Counted from the first letter of the stretch, positions 54,487-62,998 are shown. The stretch is DNA of 64,000 nt from Agromyces flavus (GCF_900104685.1 NZ_LT629755.1:2666001-2730000); one strand, 5' to 3'. Notes: generated by a model not told the origin, from the letters alone. Translations and numbers: made by a program.

Positions 54487-55216
54487 TGATCACCGCCTGC
54501 AACTCGTACATCCAGATGGTCCACAGACCCGACACCATGAGCAGGCCGATGACGATGAGCAACCCGCCGCCGATGAGGTTCACCGCGCGGATGTGCCGGC
54601 GCACGAACGCGAGCGCGTTCGCCGCCCAGCCGAACCCGAGCGCGACGAGCACGAACGGGATGCCGAGGCCGATGCAGTACGCCAGGCCGAGCAGCGCGCC
54701 GCGGCCGGCCGACCCGGCGTCGGCACTCAGCGTGAGCACGACCGCGAGCGTCGGGCCGATGCAGGGCGTCCACCCCAGCCCGAAGACGACCCCGAGCAGG
54801 GGTGCGCCCGCGAGCCCGGTCGCCGGTCGCCACGACGGCTTGAAGGTGCGCTGCAGGAACGTGAACTGGCCGATGAAGACCAGACCCAGCCCGATGAGCA
54901 GCACGCCGGCCACGCGGATGATGACGTCGGCATAGCGTGCGAGCCAGGCGCCGAGCGCGCCGAACGTCGTCGTGAAGATGAGGAACACGAGCGAGAAGCC
55001 CGCGATGAAGAGGAGCACGCCCAGCAGCAGCCGGCGGCGCGCTCGACGCTGCTCGGTCTCCTCGGCGCTCGCGTCGGCGAAGCCACCGAGGTAGCCGAGG
55101 TACCCGGGCACGAGCGGGAGCACGCACGGCGACAGGAACGACACGAGGCCCGCGGCGATCGCGATGGGCACGGCCGCGAGCAGCTGCCCGCTGACGATGA
55201 TCTCGTTGAGGTCCAT
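54464..55216 (-). CDS. ccdA: Thiol-disulfide transporter CcdA
   Basis: A 250-residue DsbD-family membrane protein with six or seven helices. The paired redox cysteines are in [19 protein letters not shown] (helix 1) and [18 protein letters not shown] (helix 4). It passes reducing power across the membrane to keep apocytochrome CxxCH thiols reduced, here presumably through the adjacent TlpA-like lipoprotein. It lies 16 bp after that gene and overlaps resB. Confidence 0.92.
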   Translation of the reverse strand: MDLNEIIVSGQLLAAVPIAIAAGLVSFLSPCVLPLVPGYLGYLGGFADASAEETEQRRARRRLLLGVLLFIAGFSLVFLIFTTTFGALGAWLARYADVIIRVAGVLLIGLGLVFIGQFTFLQRTFKPSWRPATGLAGAPLLGVVFGLGWTPCIGPTLAVVLTLSADAGSAGRGALLGLAYCIGLGIPFVLVALGFGWAANALAFVRRHIRAVNLIGGGLLIVIGLLMVSGLWTIWMYELQAVISGFVPAI

Positions 55217-55232
55217 GCGCCGGGGTGCCCGC

Positions 55233-55835
55233 CTACGCCTGCTCGGCGATGACGTCGCGCACGATGGTCTCGAGGATCGACGCGTCCTTCAGCTGGCCGA
55301 GGATACGCGCGGCGACGCGTCCCTCGGCGTCGAGCACGAGCGTCGTCGGCACGGCTGCCGGCGGCACGTCGCCGGCGAAGGCGTACTGCACGGCGCCATC
55401 GTTCGCGTCGACGATCGACGGGTAGGTGATGCCGTAGTTCTCCTCGAAGGATGCCGCGGTGGCGGCCTGGTCGCGGACGTTCACCCCGACGAACGCGGCG
55501 CCGTCACCATCGACCTCCTCGAAGACCTGCTGCAGCATCGGCGCCTCGGCGCGGCACGGCGCGCAGCCCGCGTACCAGAAGTTGACGACCGTGACCTCGC
55601 CGGCCAGGTCGGCGGAGTCGAGGGTGTCGCCCTCGATGGTCTCGCCCTCGAACGCGATCGGCTCGCCGCGCTCGTCAGCCGGGAACTCGGCGATCGTGCC
55701 GTCGCCGGCGATGTAGCCCTTGTTGCTGCCCGCGCGGTACTGCTCGGCGAGCGGGTCGCTCGAGCACCCCGCCAGCACGAGCACGGATGCCGCGGCGAGC
55801 GCGACCAACCCGGCGAACCTGCGCGCGCCCATCAC
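55233..55835 (-). CDS. TlpA/ResA-type thioredoxin lipoprotein
   Basis: A 200-residue membrane-anchored thioredoxin. The lipobox LVLAGC gives lipid attachment at about residue 24; the redox site is [13 protein letters not shown] (CxxC near 112); the cis-Pro is in [10 protein letters not shown]. It is the likely reductant of apocytochrome c, recharged by CcdA. GTG 55835 overlaps the upstream phosphatase stop by 4 bp; the ATG one codon later (55832) is equally plausible. Confidence 0.9.
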   Translation of the reverse strand: MMGARRFAGLVALAAASVLVLAGCSSDPLAEQYRAGSNKGYIAGDGTIAEFPADERGEPIAFEGETIEGDTLDSADLAGEVTVVNFWYAGCAPCRAEAPMLQQVFEEVDGDGAAFVGVNVRDQAATAASFEENYGITYPSIVDANDGAVQYAFAGDVPPAAVPTTLVLDAEGRVAARILGQLKDASILETIVRDVIAEQA

Positions 55836-56476
55836 ACCGCCCCCACGTCGGTCGCCTGCTCCTGCAGCCCGGCGGCCGGGTCGCGGTAGCCGACCTCGAC
55901 GAAGCGGCGACCGCGCCGCTCGAACGTCGTGATGCTCGAGAGCGCGCAGCGACGCCGCCGCGGATCATGCGCGAGCGACTTGCCGGCGACGCGGCGGTGC
56001 GCCATCCAGATCGGCAGTTGGTGGCTGACCATCACCACGTCGCCGTCGTCGACCGCGTCTGCGGCGTCGTGCATGGCGTGAAGCATCCGGTCGGCGATCT
56101 TGCCGAACGGCTCGCCCCAGCTCGGCTCCCACGGGTTCACGAGGAAGACCCAGTTGCGCACGTCGCGCAACGCGGAGTCGGGTCCCGCCATCCGCTTGCC
56201 CTCGAACCGGTTCGTCGGCTCGATGATGCGGTCGTCGAGCGCCGGCTCGAGCGAGAAGGCCTTCGCGATCGGCTCGGCCGACTGCTGGGTGCGCTGCAGG
56301 GGCGACGAGATGAGCGAGGCGACGTGGCGCTTGCGCATCACGAGGTCGACCGCGGCGGCCTCGGCCATGGCACGGCCGAGATCGCTCAGGCCGTATCCGG
56401 GGAGACGACCGTAGAGCACGCCCTGGGGGTTGAAGACCTCGCCGTGGCGCACGAGATGGATCTGCTCGGCCGGCAC
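55832..56476 (-). CDS. Histidine phosphatase family protein
   Basis: A 214-residue phosphoglycerate-mutase-like phosphatase starting at GTG 56476. The catalytic His is in HLVRHGEVFNP, followed by SSPLQRTQQSAEPIA; the second His lies in VVMVSHQLPIW. Substrate unknown. It is the first gene of the cytochrome c maturation operon (4-bp overlap with the TlpA-like gene), an arrangement I recall from several actinobacteria. It is divergent from the AspRS gene across 187 bp. Confidence 0.86.
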   Translation of the reverse strand: MPAEQIHLVRHGEVFNPQGVLYGRLPGYGLSDLGRAMAEAAAVDLVMRKRHVASLISSPLQRTQQSAEPIAKAFSLEPALDDRIIEPTNRFEGKRMAGPDSALRDVRNWVFLVNPWEPSWGEPFGKIADRMLHAMHDAADAVDDGDVVMVSHQLPIWMAHRRVAGKSLAHDPRRRRCALSSITTFERRGRRFVEVGYRDPAAGLQEQATDVGAV

Positions 56477-56546
56477 GCCCTCCAGTCTACGAAGCAGTTC
56501 CCTTTGAAAGCGCCGAGCGCCCGCGCCATCCGCCCCGCCCGCTCGT

Positions 56547-56615
56547 TTCAGGAAGACGGAGGCTGCTCAGGACGGAATCGCCGATCGAGTCCTGATTCGC
56601 GCACGTTCTCCTGAA
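56547..56615. repeat. Nested imperfect palindrome between divergent phosphatase and AspRS genes
   Basis: Outer arms TTCAGGAAGACG (56547-56558) and CGTTCTCCTGAA (56604-56615) pair with two mismatches. Inner arms TCAGGAC (56567-56573) and GTCCTGA (56589-56595) pair perfectly. The design repeats that of the elements at 27511 and 30342 with a different sequence. It lies 48 bp before the AspRS start. Confidence 0.7.
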
Positions 56616-56663
56616 TCGGATGCCGCGCGGGCACCGTATACCCGCCCGGTAGGATGATCCGTC

Positions 56664-58007
56664 GTGAACACGCGCACCCTCGTCAAGGACCTCGCCGCAC
56701 TTCCCGACGGCCCCGTCACCGTCGCCGGATGGGTCGAGACCGTCCGCGATCAGAAGAAGGTGCAGTTCATCATCCTCCGCGACGAGTCGGGTGCGGTGCA
56801 GCTCGTGAATCCCGCCGTGCGCGAGCTCGACCCCGAGGGCGTCAGCGTCGGCGCCGCCGAGGCGCTCGCGCTGACCGAGCAGATCTCGGCGCTCGGGCAC
56901 GGCACGTTCATCAGCGTGTCCGGCGACCTCAAGCACGACGAGCGCGTCAAGCTCGGTGGGCTCGAGGTCAAGATCGGCTCGCTCGACGTCGTGTCGGAGG
57001 CGCTCGAGACGCCGATCGCGGCCGACTCGAGCCTCGACAAGCGGCAGGACTGGCGCTTCCTCGACCTGCGCCACCCCAGGCAGAATCTCATCTTCCGCAT
57101 CCAGACCACGTTCCTGCACGCGCTGCGGACGTACTGGGTCGAGCGCGGCTGGATCGAGATCCAGACGCCGAAGCTCATGGCGTCGGCATCCGAGTCGCGC
57201 GCCGAGCTGTTCGAGCTCGGTTACTTCGAGGGCACCGCGTACCTCTCGCAGAGCCCGCAGTTCTTCAAGCAGATGGCGCAGCCGGCCGGGTTCGGCCGTG
57301 TCTTCGAGGTCGGCCCGGCGTTCCGCGCCGACCCGTCCTTCACGTCGCGCCACGCGACCGAGTTCACCTCGATCGACGCCGAGATGAGCTGGGTCGACTC
57401 GCACGAGGACGTCATGACGATGCACGAGGAGGTCCTCGTCGCGGCCTTCACGGCCGTCAAGGATCGGCACGGCGCAGAGATTCAGGAGCTGTTCGGCGTC
57501 GAGATCACGGTGCCGAGCACGCCGTTCCCGCGCATCCCGCTCGCCGAGGCGAAGGAGATCGTCGCGTCGCGCGGCTACGTCGTGCCGCGCACCGACGCCG
57601 ACATGGACCCCGAGGGCGAGCGGCAGATCTCGCAGTACGTCAGGGAGGAGCTCGGCCACGAGTTCGTGTTCCTCACCGACTACGCGTCGAGCATCCGGCC
57701 GTTCTACCACATGCGCCACGCGGATGACGCGGGCCTGACGAACTCGTACGACCTCATCTTCAACGGGGTCGAGATCTCCACCGGCGCGCAGCGCGAGCAC
57801 CGCGTCGACGTGCTGATCGAGCAGGCGAAGGAGAAGGGCCTCGAGCCCGAGGAGCTCGACTTCTACCTCGACTTCTTCCGCTACGGCGTGCCGCCCCACG
57901 GCGGGTTCGGCATGGGCCTCGCGCGCGTGCTCATGCTCATGCTGCACGAGCACTCGATCCGCGAGACGACCTACCTCTTCCGCGGCCCGACGCGCCTGCT
58001 GCCGTAG
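56664..58007 (+). CDS. Aspartate-tRNA(Asp/Asn) ligase, archaeal/short type
   Basis: A 447-residue class IIb synthetase starting at GTG 56664. The N-terminal OB-fold anticodon-binding domain is VTVAGWVETVRDQKKVQFIILRD; then come motif 1 (ERGWIEIQTPKLMASASES), motif 2 (FRADPSFTSRHATEFTSID) and motif 3 (GFGMGLARVLMLML). The roughly 100-residue GAD insertion of ordinary bacterial AspRS is absent, so this is the compact archaeal/eukaryal form, often non-discriminating and able to make Asp-tRNA(Asn) for an amidotransferase. Whether a bacterial-type aspS also exists lies outside this window. Confidence 0.9.
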   Translation: MNTRTLVKDLAALPDGPVTVAGWVETVRDQKKVQFIILRDESGAVQLVNPAVRELDPEGVSVGAAEALALTEQISALGHGTFISVSGDLKHDERVKLGGLEVKIGSLDVVSEALETPIAADSSLDKRQDWRFLDLRHPRQNLIFRIQTTFLHALRTYWVERGWIEIQTPKLMASASESRAELFELGYFEGTAYLSQSPQFFKQMAQPAGFGRVFEVGPAFRADPSFTSRHATEFTSIDAEMSWVDSHEDVMTMHEEVLVAAFTAVKDRHGAEIQELFGVEITVPSTPFPRIPLAEAKEIVASRGYVVPRTDADMDPEGERQISQYVREELGHEFVFLTDYASSIRPFYHMRHADDAGLTNSYDLIFNGVEISTGAQREHRVDVLIEQAKEKGLEPEELDFYLDFFRYGVPPHGGFGMGLARVLMLMLHEHSIRETTYLFRGPTRLLP

Positions 58008-58037
58008 GCGGCCCGCCCGCCCGCTTGCCCGTCGCGT

Positions 58038-58465
58038 CGAGATGACGCGATCCGCTGTTTCACGCGCGCCCAGACCGCACTTCGCGTCACCTCGCGGGAG
58101 GCCCGGTCGCCCAGCCGGTCACCTCCGCGCCGAGATGACGCGAACGGCTCTTCCCGCGCGTCAAAACCGCATTTCCCGTCACCTCGCCGGGGCGCGGTCT
58201 CCGACTCGAGCCCGCTACGCGCCGAGATGACGCAAACGACGGCTCCCGCGCGGCCAGACCGCACTTCGCGTCACCTCGCCGGGGGCCGGTCTCCGACGCG
58301 AGCCCCCACGCACCGAGACGACGCAAACGGCTCTTCCCGCGCGCCAAGAACGCACCTCGCGTCACTTCACCCGGAGAGCCCTCGGTCGGCCGCGTCGCCC
58401 GCACGCGCGGAGGTGCCGCGAATCGCTGTTCTCAGACCAGGGAGCAGCCGTTCGCGTCAACTCAG
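58038..58465 (+). repeat. Array of five palindromic elements, 91-94 bp period, downstream of the DUF559 gene
   Basis: Copies at 58038-58094, 58131-58186, 58223-58278, 58314-58369 and 58408-58465. Each starts CGAGATGACGCGA (or a close variant) and ends TTCGCGTCACCTCG (or a variant), so the ends are inverted repeats around an asymmetric centre of about 30 bp. Four centres contain CGCGCG followed by a segment like AGACCGCAC. Spacers of 35-38 bp are partly alike (CCGG then GGTCTCCGAC). The last, most degenerate copy overlaps the DUF559 stop codon. The gap 58008-58461 holds nothing else. Confidence 0.92.
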
Positions 58466-59376
58466 TGGCCCGCCCAGCCGGCGGCGAGGAGCGCCTCGCG
58501 AACGCGTGCGATCGCGAGGATCCGGCGCGGGCCGGTGTGGGTGGCATTGAAGCGGATGACGCGCCATCCGGCCCGCGCGAGATCGTCGAGTCGTTCGACG
58601 TCTCGTGCATACTGCGCGCGGTCCTCGCGGTGCTGCTCGCCGTCGTACTCGACCAGGACGCGCCATTCCAAATAGACGAGGTCGCCGATCGCGATCTGCT
58701 TGCCCGTCGCATCGTGGATGGTCACGTTGACGGCCGGCTCGGGCAGCCCGGCATCGACGAGGTCGAGGCGGAGCCAAGTCTCCTGCGGCGAGTCGGTGTT
58801 CGCCCGCACCCGGGCGAACGCCCTGGCCAACCGACGCGCGCCGCGTCGCCCGGCCATCCCCTCGACAGCCCGACGCAATGCCTCGATGGTCGCAATCGGA
58901 CCCTGCCGGCGAACCAGCGCGTCACCCAGGACGACGAGCGTACGTTCGGTCAGCTCGGCAGCGAGTTGACACCAGGCGTCGATCGCCGAGATCACGCGCA
59001 GACCGTCGACCTCCTCGATGCTGACGAGGTCGGCCTTCACACGATGCCCGCGCACGCCGTGAGCACGCGGCAGTCCCTTCGGTGCGATGGCTGCGACGTC
59101 GATCTCGCCGTCGGGACGCATCCCCCTGACCGGCAGCCCGTGCAGCGCCGCCGCCGTTCGATGCGTGAAGACTTCGCACGGTCGCATCCGCTCGGCGTAC
59201 GCGCGACAGACCGCGATCAGGTCGAGGTCGACGGTGGCGATGACCCGGACACCGTGGAACGGGCGGACCAGGTCGGGTCCGCGCAGGCGGCCGGTGCTCA
59301 GGCCGGCCTTGCGCCCGCGGCGCACCGAGAACGCCGCACTCGAGAGTTCTTCCGGCAATTGCACGCGCGCACCCAC
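58462..59376 (-). CDS. DUF559/Vsr-like endonuclease-domain protein with N-terminal AbiEi-like winged helix
   Basis: A 304-residue protein. Residues 1-100 resemble the AbiEi-type antitoxin N-terminal region (LVRPFHGVRVI, FTHRTAAALHGLPV); the middle is helical. The C-terminal domain (about 195-300) is DUF559, a PD-(D/E)XK/Vsr-like nuclease fold. Candidate active-site acids are Glu199 (SPQETWLRL), Asp232 (IAIGDLVYLEW) and Glu243/Asp245 (VEYDGEQHRED), with WRVIRFNATH after. All expected acidic positions are intact. Such genes are common in Microbacteriaceae but lack an assigned role. It is flanked on both sides by arrays of the same palindromic element. Confidence 0.82.
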   Translation of the reverse strand: MGARVQLPEELSSAAFSVRRGRKAGLSTGRLRGPDLVRPFHGVRVIATVDLDLIAVCRAYAERMRPCEVFTHRTAAALHGLPVRGMRPDGEIDVAAIAPKGLPRAHGVRGHRVKADLVSIEEVDGLRVISAIDAWCQLAAELTERTLVVLGDALVRRQGPIATIEALRRAVEGMAGRRGARRLARAFARVRANTDSPQETWLRLDLVDAGLPEPAVNVTIHDATGKQIAIGDLVYLEWRVLVEYDGEQHREDRAQYARDVERLDDLARAGWRVIRFNATHTGPRRILAIARVREALLAAGWAGH

Positions 59377-59520
59377 CCCGCCACTCTTCTGGCGGGCGAC
59401 CGCCCTGACGTGCGGCGCGGCGGTCTCGTGGGAACGCGCCTCGCTGCCGAAGCTGTGGAGGACCGGCCGTCGCCCGCGGCGACGACGGCGAGCGAGCGCT
59501 TGGCTGGCGAATCGTCCCGG

Positions 59521-59748
59521 CGAGGTGACGCGAAGCGCGGTTCGCCGGCCCGAGAAGGGCAGCTCGCGTCACCTCAGCGAGATGTGGCGAGCAGTTGGCG
59601 TGGCGTCAGCGAGGTGACGCGAAGCGCGGTTCAGCGCGATGAGAAGGGCAGTTCGCGTCACCTCGGCGAGAAGGCGGGCGAGCCTGGCCACGCGAGGTGA
59701 CGGGAAACGCGGTTCGCCAGCGCGGGAAGAGCAGTTCGCGTCACCTCG
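59521..59748 (+). repeat. Array of three palindromic elements upstream of the DUF559 gene
   Basis: Copies at 59521-59577, 59610-59665 and 59693-59748. Arms are GAGGTGACGCGAA and (T)TCGCGTCACCTC; centres contain GCGGTTC then GAAGGGCAG or GAAGAGCAG, closer to the elements at 33204/33298 than to the five-copy array. All share the plus-strand orientation. They fill most of 59377-59803, which has no gene. Confidence 0.92.
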
Positions 59749-59803
59749 GCGGGAGGGGCGGCGGGCGGGCGGCGGGCGGCGGGCGAACGAGCGGCGCGCG
59801 CGG

Positions 59804-61393
59804 TCAGCCGCCAGGGGCGTCGGCGGCGCCGCCCGAGGCGGGCCGGCCCGCACCCGCGGCGGCGCGTTCGGCGGCGCCCGCGCGCAGCACCTCGTCGAGC
59901 GGCGTCGCATCGACGCGCGCGAGGTCGCGCAGCGCGGGACCCTCGATGCGGTTGCCGCGGTGGTCGAAGCGCGACGCGTGCAGCGGGCAGTCCCACGTGC
60001 ACTCGGCGTCGTTCCACTGCAGCACGCCTCCGAGGTGGGTGCACACCGCCGAGACCTCGCAGGTCTCGCCGCCGACCGTGGAGACGCCGACCGGACGCGT
60101 GCCGCGGCGCAGCACGACGCCCACGCCCTCGGGCGGCGGCGGCGCGGCCTCCGCGACGGGTGCCCGCAGCGCGTGCACCCACCTGCGCGCGAGGAACGCA
60201 CCGACCCGAGCACCGTCGACGGCGCCGCGCGCGAAATCGCCCGGGGTCGTCAACCGCGAGCCGATCACGCGGCCCCAATCGGGTCGGCGCGCGCCCAGCA
60301 TCTCGTGGGCGATGCGGATGCCGGCCGCCGAGCCGTTGGTGAGGCCCCACTTGGCGTACCCCGTCGCGAACCAGATCCGACCCCGGCCCCGCGGCATCCG
60401 GCCGACGAACGGGATGAGGTTGTGCGACTGGTAGTCCTGCGCCGCCCAGTGCACCGGGTCGGTCGCGTCGGGCCACCAGGTCTGCGCCCAGCCGACGAGC
60501 TCGTCGAGCAGCTCGCGAGTGCTCGGCACGCGACCCGTGCGGTGGTTCGCCCCGCCGACGATCAGGCGCGTCGCATCCCCGTGGTCGTCGCGGCGGATGC
60601 TGCGCGTCGGCTGGTCCACCGACAGGTACAGCCCATCGGGCAGCGCCGCACCCGCGGGCATCTCGAACGACGCGAGCATCGAGCGCGATCCACCGGTCTT
60701 CGCCCAGTACAGGCCGCGGTTGAGCATCGGAGCGCCGGTCGCGATGACGACCTGCTCGGCGGTGAAGGTCCCCGCGCTCGTGCGCACCTGCGCCGGCGAG
60801 GACGCGGTCACCCCGAGCGCGCGGGCACCCGTGACGATGCGCCCGCCGCCCGCCGTCGCGAGCTCGGCGAGCCCGCGCATGAGCTCGGCCGGATCGAGCG
60901 CGAGCTGGCCGTCGAGCGCCGCTGCGCCGGCGACCGGGAACGGCACGTCGTCGGGGATCTCGGTGACGCGCCGGACCGGCAGCCCCGCCTCGCGCCCGGC
61001 CCGCACCTCGGCGTCGACCGCCTCGATGCCGTCGACGGTCTGGGCGTAGCTGTACGCGGTCGCCTCGCGCACCTCGACGCCGGCCCGTTCGCACGCGCGC
61101 CGCAGCCACTGCTGCCCGGCGCGGTTGGCGTCGACGTAGGCGCGCACCAGTCGCGCCGGATGACCTCGGCGGATGACGGCGAGCCGGTTGCCCTGGAGCA
61201 GGGTCGCCTTGCCGGTGTTGCGTCCGCTCGCGAGCGCGCCCGGCACGTCCTGCTCGATCACGGTCACCCGGCGGCCGGCGGCGAGCAGCATGATCGCGGT
61301 CGACAGGCCGGTGATGCCGGCTCCGACGACGATCACGTCGGAATGCCGGTCGGGGTCGATGGGAACAGAGCGCTCGCGTCGGATGCTCGTCAT
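59804..61393 (-). CDS. FAD-dependent oxidoreductase with C-terminal Rieske [2Fe-2S] domain
   Basis: A 529-residue fusion. Residues about 15-400 form a DAO/glycine-oxidase-type FAD domain (VIVVGAGITGLSTAIMLLAAG; GRNTGKATLLQGNRL; WFATGYAKWGLTNGSAAG). Residues about 430-510 form a Rieske domain with CTHLGGVLQWN and CPLHASRFD supplying two Cys and two His cluster ligands. This pairing is known in actinobacteria and firmicutes, probably for amine or sugar-acid oxidation, but the substrate is unknown. I prefer ATG 61393; a GTG at 61429 is possible. Confidence 0.87.
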   Translation of the reverse strand: MTSIRRERSVPIDPDRHSDVIVVGAGITGLSTAIMLLAAGRRVTVIEQDVPGALASGRNTGKATLLQGNRLAVIRRGHPARLVRAYVDANRAGQQWLRRACERAGVEVREATAYSYAQTVDGIEAVDAEVRAGREAGLPVRRVTEIPDDVPFPVAGAAALDGQLALDPAELMRGLAELATAGGGRIVTGARALGVTASSPAQVRTSAGTFTAEQVVIATGAPMLNRGLYWAKTGGSRSMLASFEMPAGAALPDGLYLSVDQPTRSIRRDDHGDATRLIVGGANHRTGRVPSTRELLDELVGWAQTWWPDATDPVHWAAQDYQSHNLIPFVGRMPRGRGRIWFATGYAKWGLTNGSAAGIRIAHEMLGARRPDWGRVIGSRLTTPGDFARGAVDGARVGAFLARRWVHALRAPVAEAAPPPPEGVGVVLRRGTRPVGVSTVGGETCEVSAVCTHLGGVLQWNDAECTWDCPLHASRFDHRGNRIEGPALRDLARVDATPLDEVLRAGAAERAAAGAGRPASGGAADAPGG

Positions 61394-61469
61394 GGCACCA
61401 GTCAACGCCCGCGCGCCATCCGTCGTCACCCCCTTGAGGGAACGGATGGCGCGGACTAGAGGCGCAGCG

Positions 61470-61745
61470 TCAGGCCGCGGCCAGCAGTGCCGTCTTCAGC
61501 CGCACCGGGTCGATGCGCCAGTACCCGTGCACCTCGCCGTCGACGAGCAGCACCGGGATCTCCTCGGCGTAGCGCGCGCGGAGCGCGTCGTCGTCGAGGA
61601 TCGACAGCTCGTCGAGCGTGGTGCCCGGTGCCCCCGGCGTCGCCGCGAGTTCCTCGCGCACGCACGTGACGACCTCCCGCGCGTCGTCGCACAGGTGGCA
61701 TCCGGGCTTGCCGATGAGGGTGAGGCGGATGTCTCGGGGGCTCAC
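61470..61745 (-). CDS. Glutaredoxin-like protein (DUF836 family)
   Basis: A 91-residue thioredoxin-fold protein from GTG 61745. The redox motif GKPGCHLCDDAREVV is near residue 14; the cis-Pro region is EIPVLLVDGEVHGYWRID. The DUF836 glutaredoxin-like family is short and often lies near redox genes. It follows the bS22 gene and its terminator, and ends 77 bp before the FAD/Rieske gene start on the same strand, with which it may share a transcript. Confidence 0.85.
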   Translation of the reverse strand: MSPRDIRLTLIGKPGCHLCDDAREVVTCVREELAATPGAPGTTLDELSILDDDALRARYAEEIPVLLVDGEVHGYWRIDPVRLKTALLAAA

Positions 61746-61774
61746 CCGATCAGGATACGCGCGCCAGGGCAGCG

Positions 61775-61803
61775 AAAAGCGCCAGGCCGGACGGCCTGAC
61801 GCT
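61775..61803 (-). terminator. Rho-independent terminator after the bS22 gene
   Basis: On the minus strand, AGCGTCAGGCCGTCCGGCCT and then GGCGCT form a GC-rich stem followed directly by TTTT. It begins 22 bp after the bS22 stop. This is the clearest intrinsic terminator in the window. Confidence 0.82.
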
Positions 61804-61824
61804 CTGCCAGTGGTCGGAATGCGA

Positions 61825-61923
61825 CTACTTCTTGTTGCGACGCTGGTGGCGCGTCTTGCGAAGCAGCTTGCGGTGCTTCTTCTTCGCCATGCGCTTGCGA
61901 CGCTTCTTGATGACGGAACCCAC
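61825..61923 (-). CDS. Mini ribosomal protein bS22 (AURKAIP1/COX24 domain)
   Basis: A 32-residue, extremely basic protein starting at GTG 61923: GSVIKKRRKRMAKKKHRKLL followed by RKTRHQRRNKK. It closely matches the actinobacterial mini-protein bS22 seen in mycobacterial 30S subunits. TGAGG lies upstream of the GTG and a strong terminator follows. The high lysine content and AAG codons contrast with the Arg-rich surroundings. Confidence 0.9.
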   Translation of the reverse strand: MGSVIKKRRKRMAKKKHRKLLRKTRHQRRNKK

Positions 61924-62040
61924 GAAAACCTCACAAAGATCCGGGTCGGCCGCGCGTGCCGCAGCCGTGGGGCGAGGAGCCCCGCGGTAGTCTAGCCCAT
62001 TCACCGGCGAGGCGCCCGCGCCATCCGCTAGCGTCGAGGG

Positions 62041-62550
62041 ATGCCACGACCCGGACTGGTGATCCGAACGACCCGCGAGGACGACTGGCGGGCGATGCGA
62101 GAGCTGCGCCTCGAGATGCTCCGCGACACTCCCATCGCCTTCGGCGACACGCTCGAACGCGCGCTCGGCTACGGCGAGACCGAGTGGCGGATCCGCGCCC
62201 GCCGCGGCGAGGCGAACGAGCAGACGCTCATCGTCGCGATCGACGGCGACCGGTGGGTCGGCACGATGGGCTGCTACGTGCCCGACCTCAGCACGGGCCC
62301 GTTGCTGGTCGGCGTCTACGTCTCGCCCGATCGCCGTGGCGAGCAGGCCGGCGTCACTCGGGCCCTGCTCACCGAGATCGAGCGCTGGGCGGGCGAGCGC
62401 AGCGACCGGCTGCGCCTCGAGGTGCACGAGGACAATCCCCGTGCACGGCGGTTCTACGAGAAGCTCGGGTTCGCGTACACCGGCCACAGCCGGCCGTACG
62501 AACTCGAGCCGGGCGGGTTGGAGCTCGAGATGGAGAAGCGGCTCCGATAG
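62041..62550 (+). CDS. GNAT family N-acetyltransferase
   Basis: A 169-residue acetyltransferase. IRTTREDDWRAMRELRLEML opens the fold. The acetyl-CoA site is VGVYVSPDRRGEQAGVTRALL (motif A, a slightly loose RxxGxA/G), and motif B is LEVHEDNPRARRFYEKLGFAYTG. Substrate unknown. Convergent with the ArsR-type gene across 13 bp and divergent from bS22. Confidence 0.9.
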   Translation: MPRPGLVIRTTREDDWRAMRELRLEMLRDTPIAFGDTLERALGYGETEWRIRARRGEANEQTLIVAIDGDRWVGTMGCYVPDLSTGPLLVGVYVSPDRRGEQAGVTRALLTEIERWAGERSDRLRLEVHEDNPRARRFYEKLGFAYTGHSRPYELEPGGLELEMEKRLR

Positions 62551-62563
62551 CGGCGCTGCGGGG

Positions 62564-62998
62564 CTAACGGCGCTTGCGCTGCGCCACGACCGCGGTGACC
62601 TGGTGCGCGGTCTCGGCGAACGCCTTGCCGAGCGCCGAGGCGAACGCGCGCTGGTCGGCGTTGAGGTCGACCTCGGCATCGGCGCCGGCCAGCGTGACCG
62701 CGTCGGTCGCGGCATCCGTCGACACGAAGGGGATCAGCCAGTCTTCGAGGCGCTCGAGCGGCGCGCGATCGAGCCGGTAATAGCGGTGCTGCCCCTCCTC
62801 GCGCACGGCGACCAGGCCCGACTCGCGGAGCACCTTGAGGTGCTTGGACACCGTGGGCTGGCTCACGCCGAGGGCCGTGACGATCTCGCCGACGCTGATC
62901 TCGCCGCCGGACTCGGGTACCGACGTCTCACGGTCGAGGAGGACGCCGAGGATGTCTCGCCTGGTCGGGTCCGCCACCACGTCGAAGATGTCCGCCAT
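62564..62998 (-). CDS. ArsR-type winged-helix transcriptional regulator
   Basis: A 144-residue regulator: MADIFDVVADPTRRDILGVL, recognition helix region ISVGEIVTALGVSQPTVSKH, then LKVLRESGLVAVREEGQHRYYRLD (wing). The C-terminal extension (about 85-144) is helical and has no metal-binding Cys pair, so it is not a classical metal sensor. The divergent neighbour is trkH, 70 bp away, making regulation of potassium uptake conceivable but unproven. Confidence 0.87.
   Translation of the reverse strand: MADIFDVVADPTRRDILGVLLDRETSVPESGGEISVGEIVTALGVSQPTVSKHLKVLRESGLVAVREEGQHRYYRLDRAPLERLEDWLIPFVSTDAATDAVTLAGADAEVDLNADQRAFASALGKAFAETAHQVTAVVAQRKRR

Noticed and set aside
52081..54489. An 802-codon plus-strand open frame over ccsB and resB
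   Set aside because: Antisense shadow caused by extreme GC at third positions; the minus-strand genes have clear membrane helices and heme motifs.
58038..58465. A CRISPR array (repeat about 56 bp, spacer about 36 bp)
   Set aside because: Repeats vary by many bases, are too long, and the spacers resemble one another; no cas gene lies nearby. The pattern fits tandem copies of a palindromic element.
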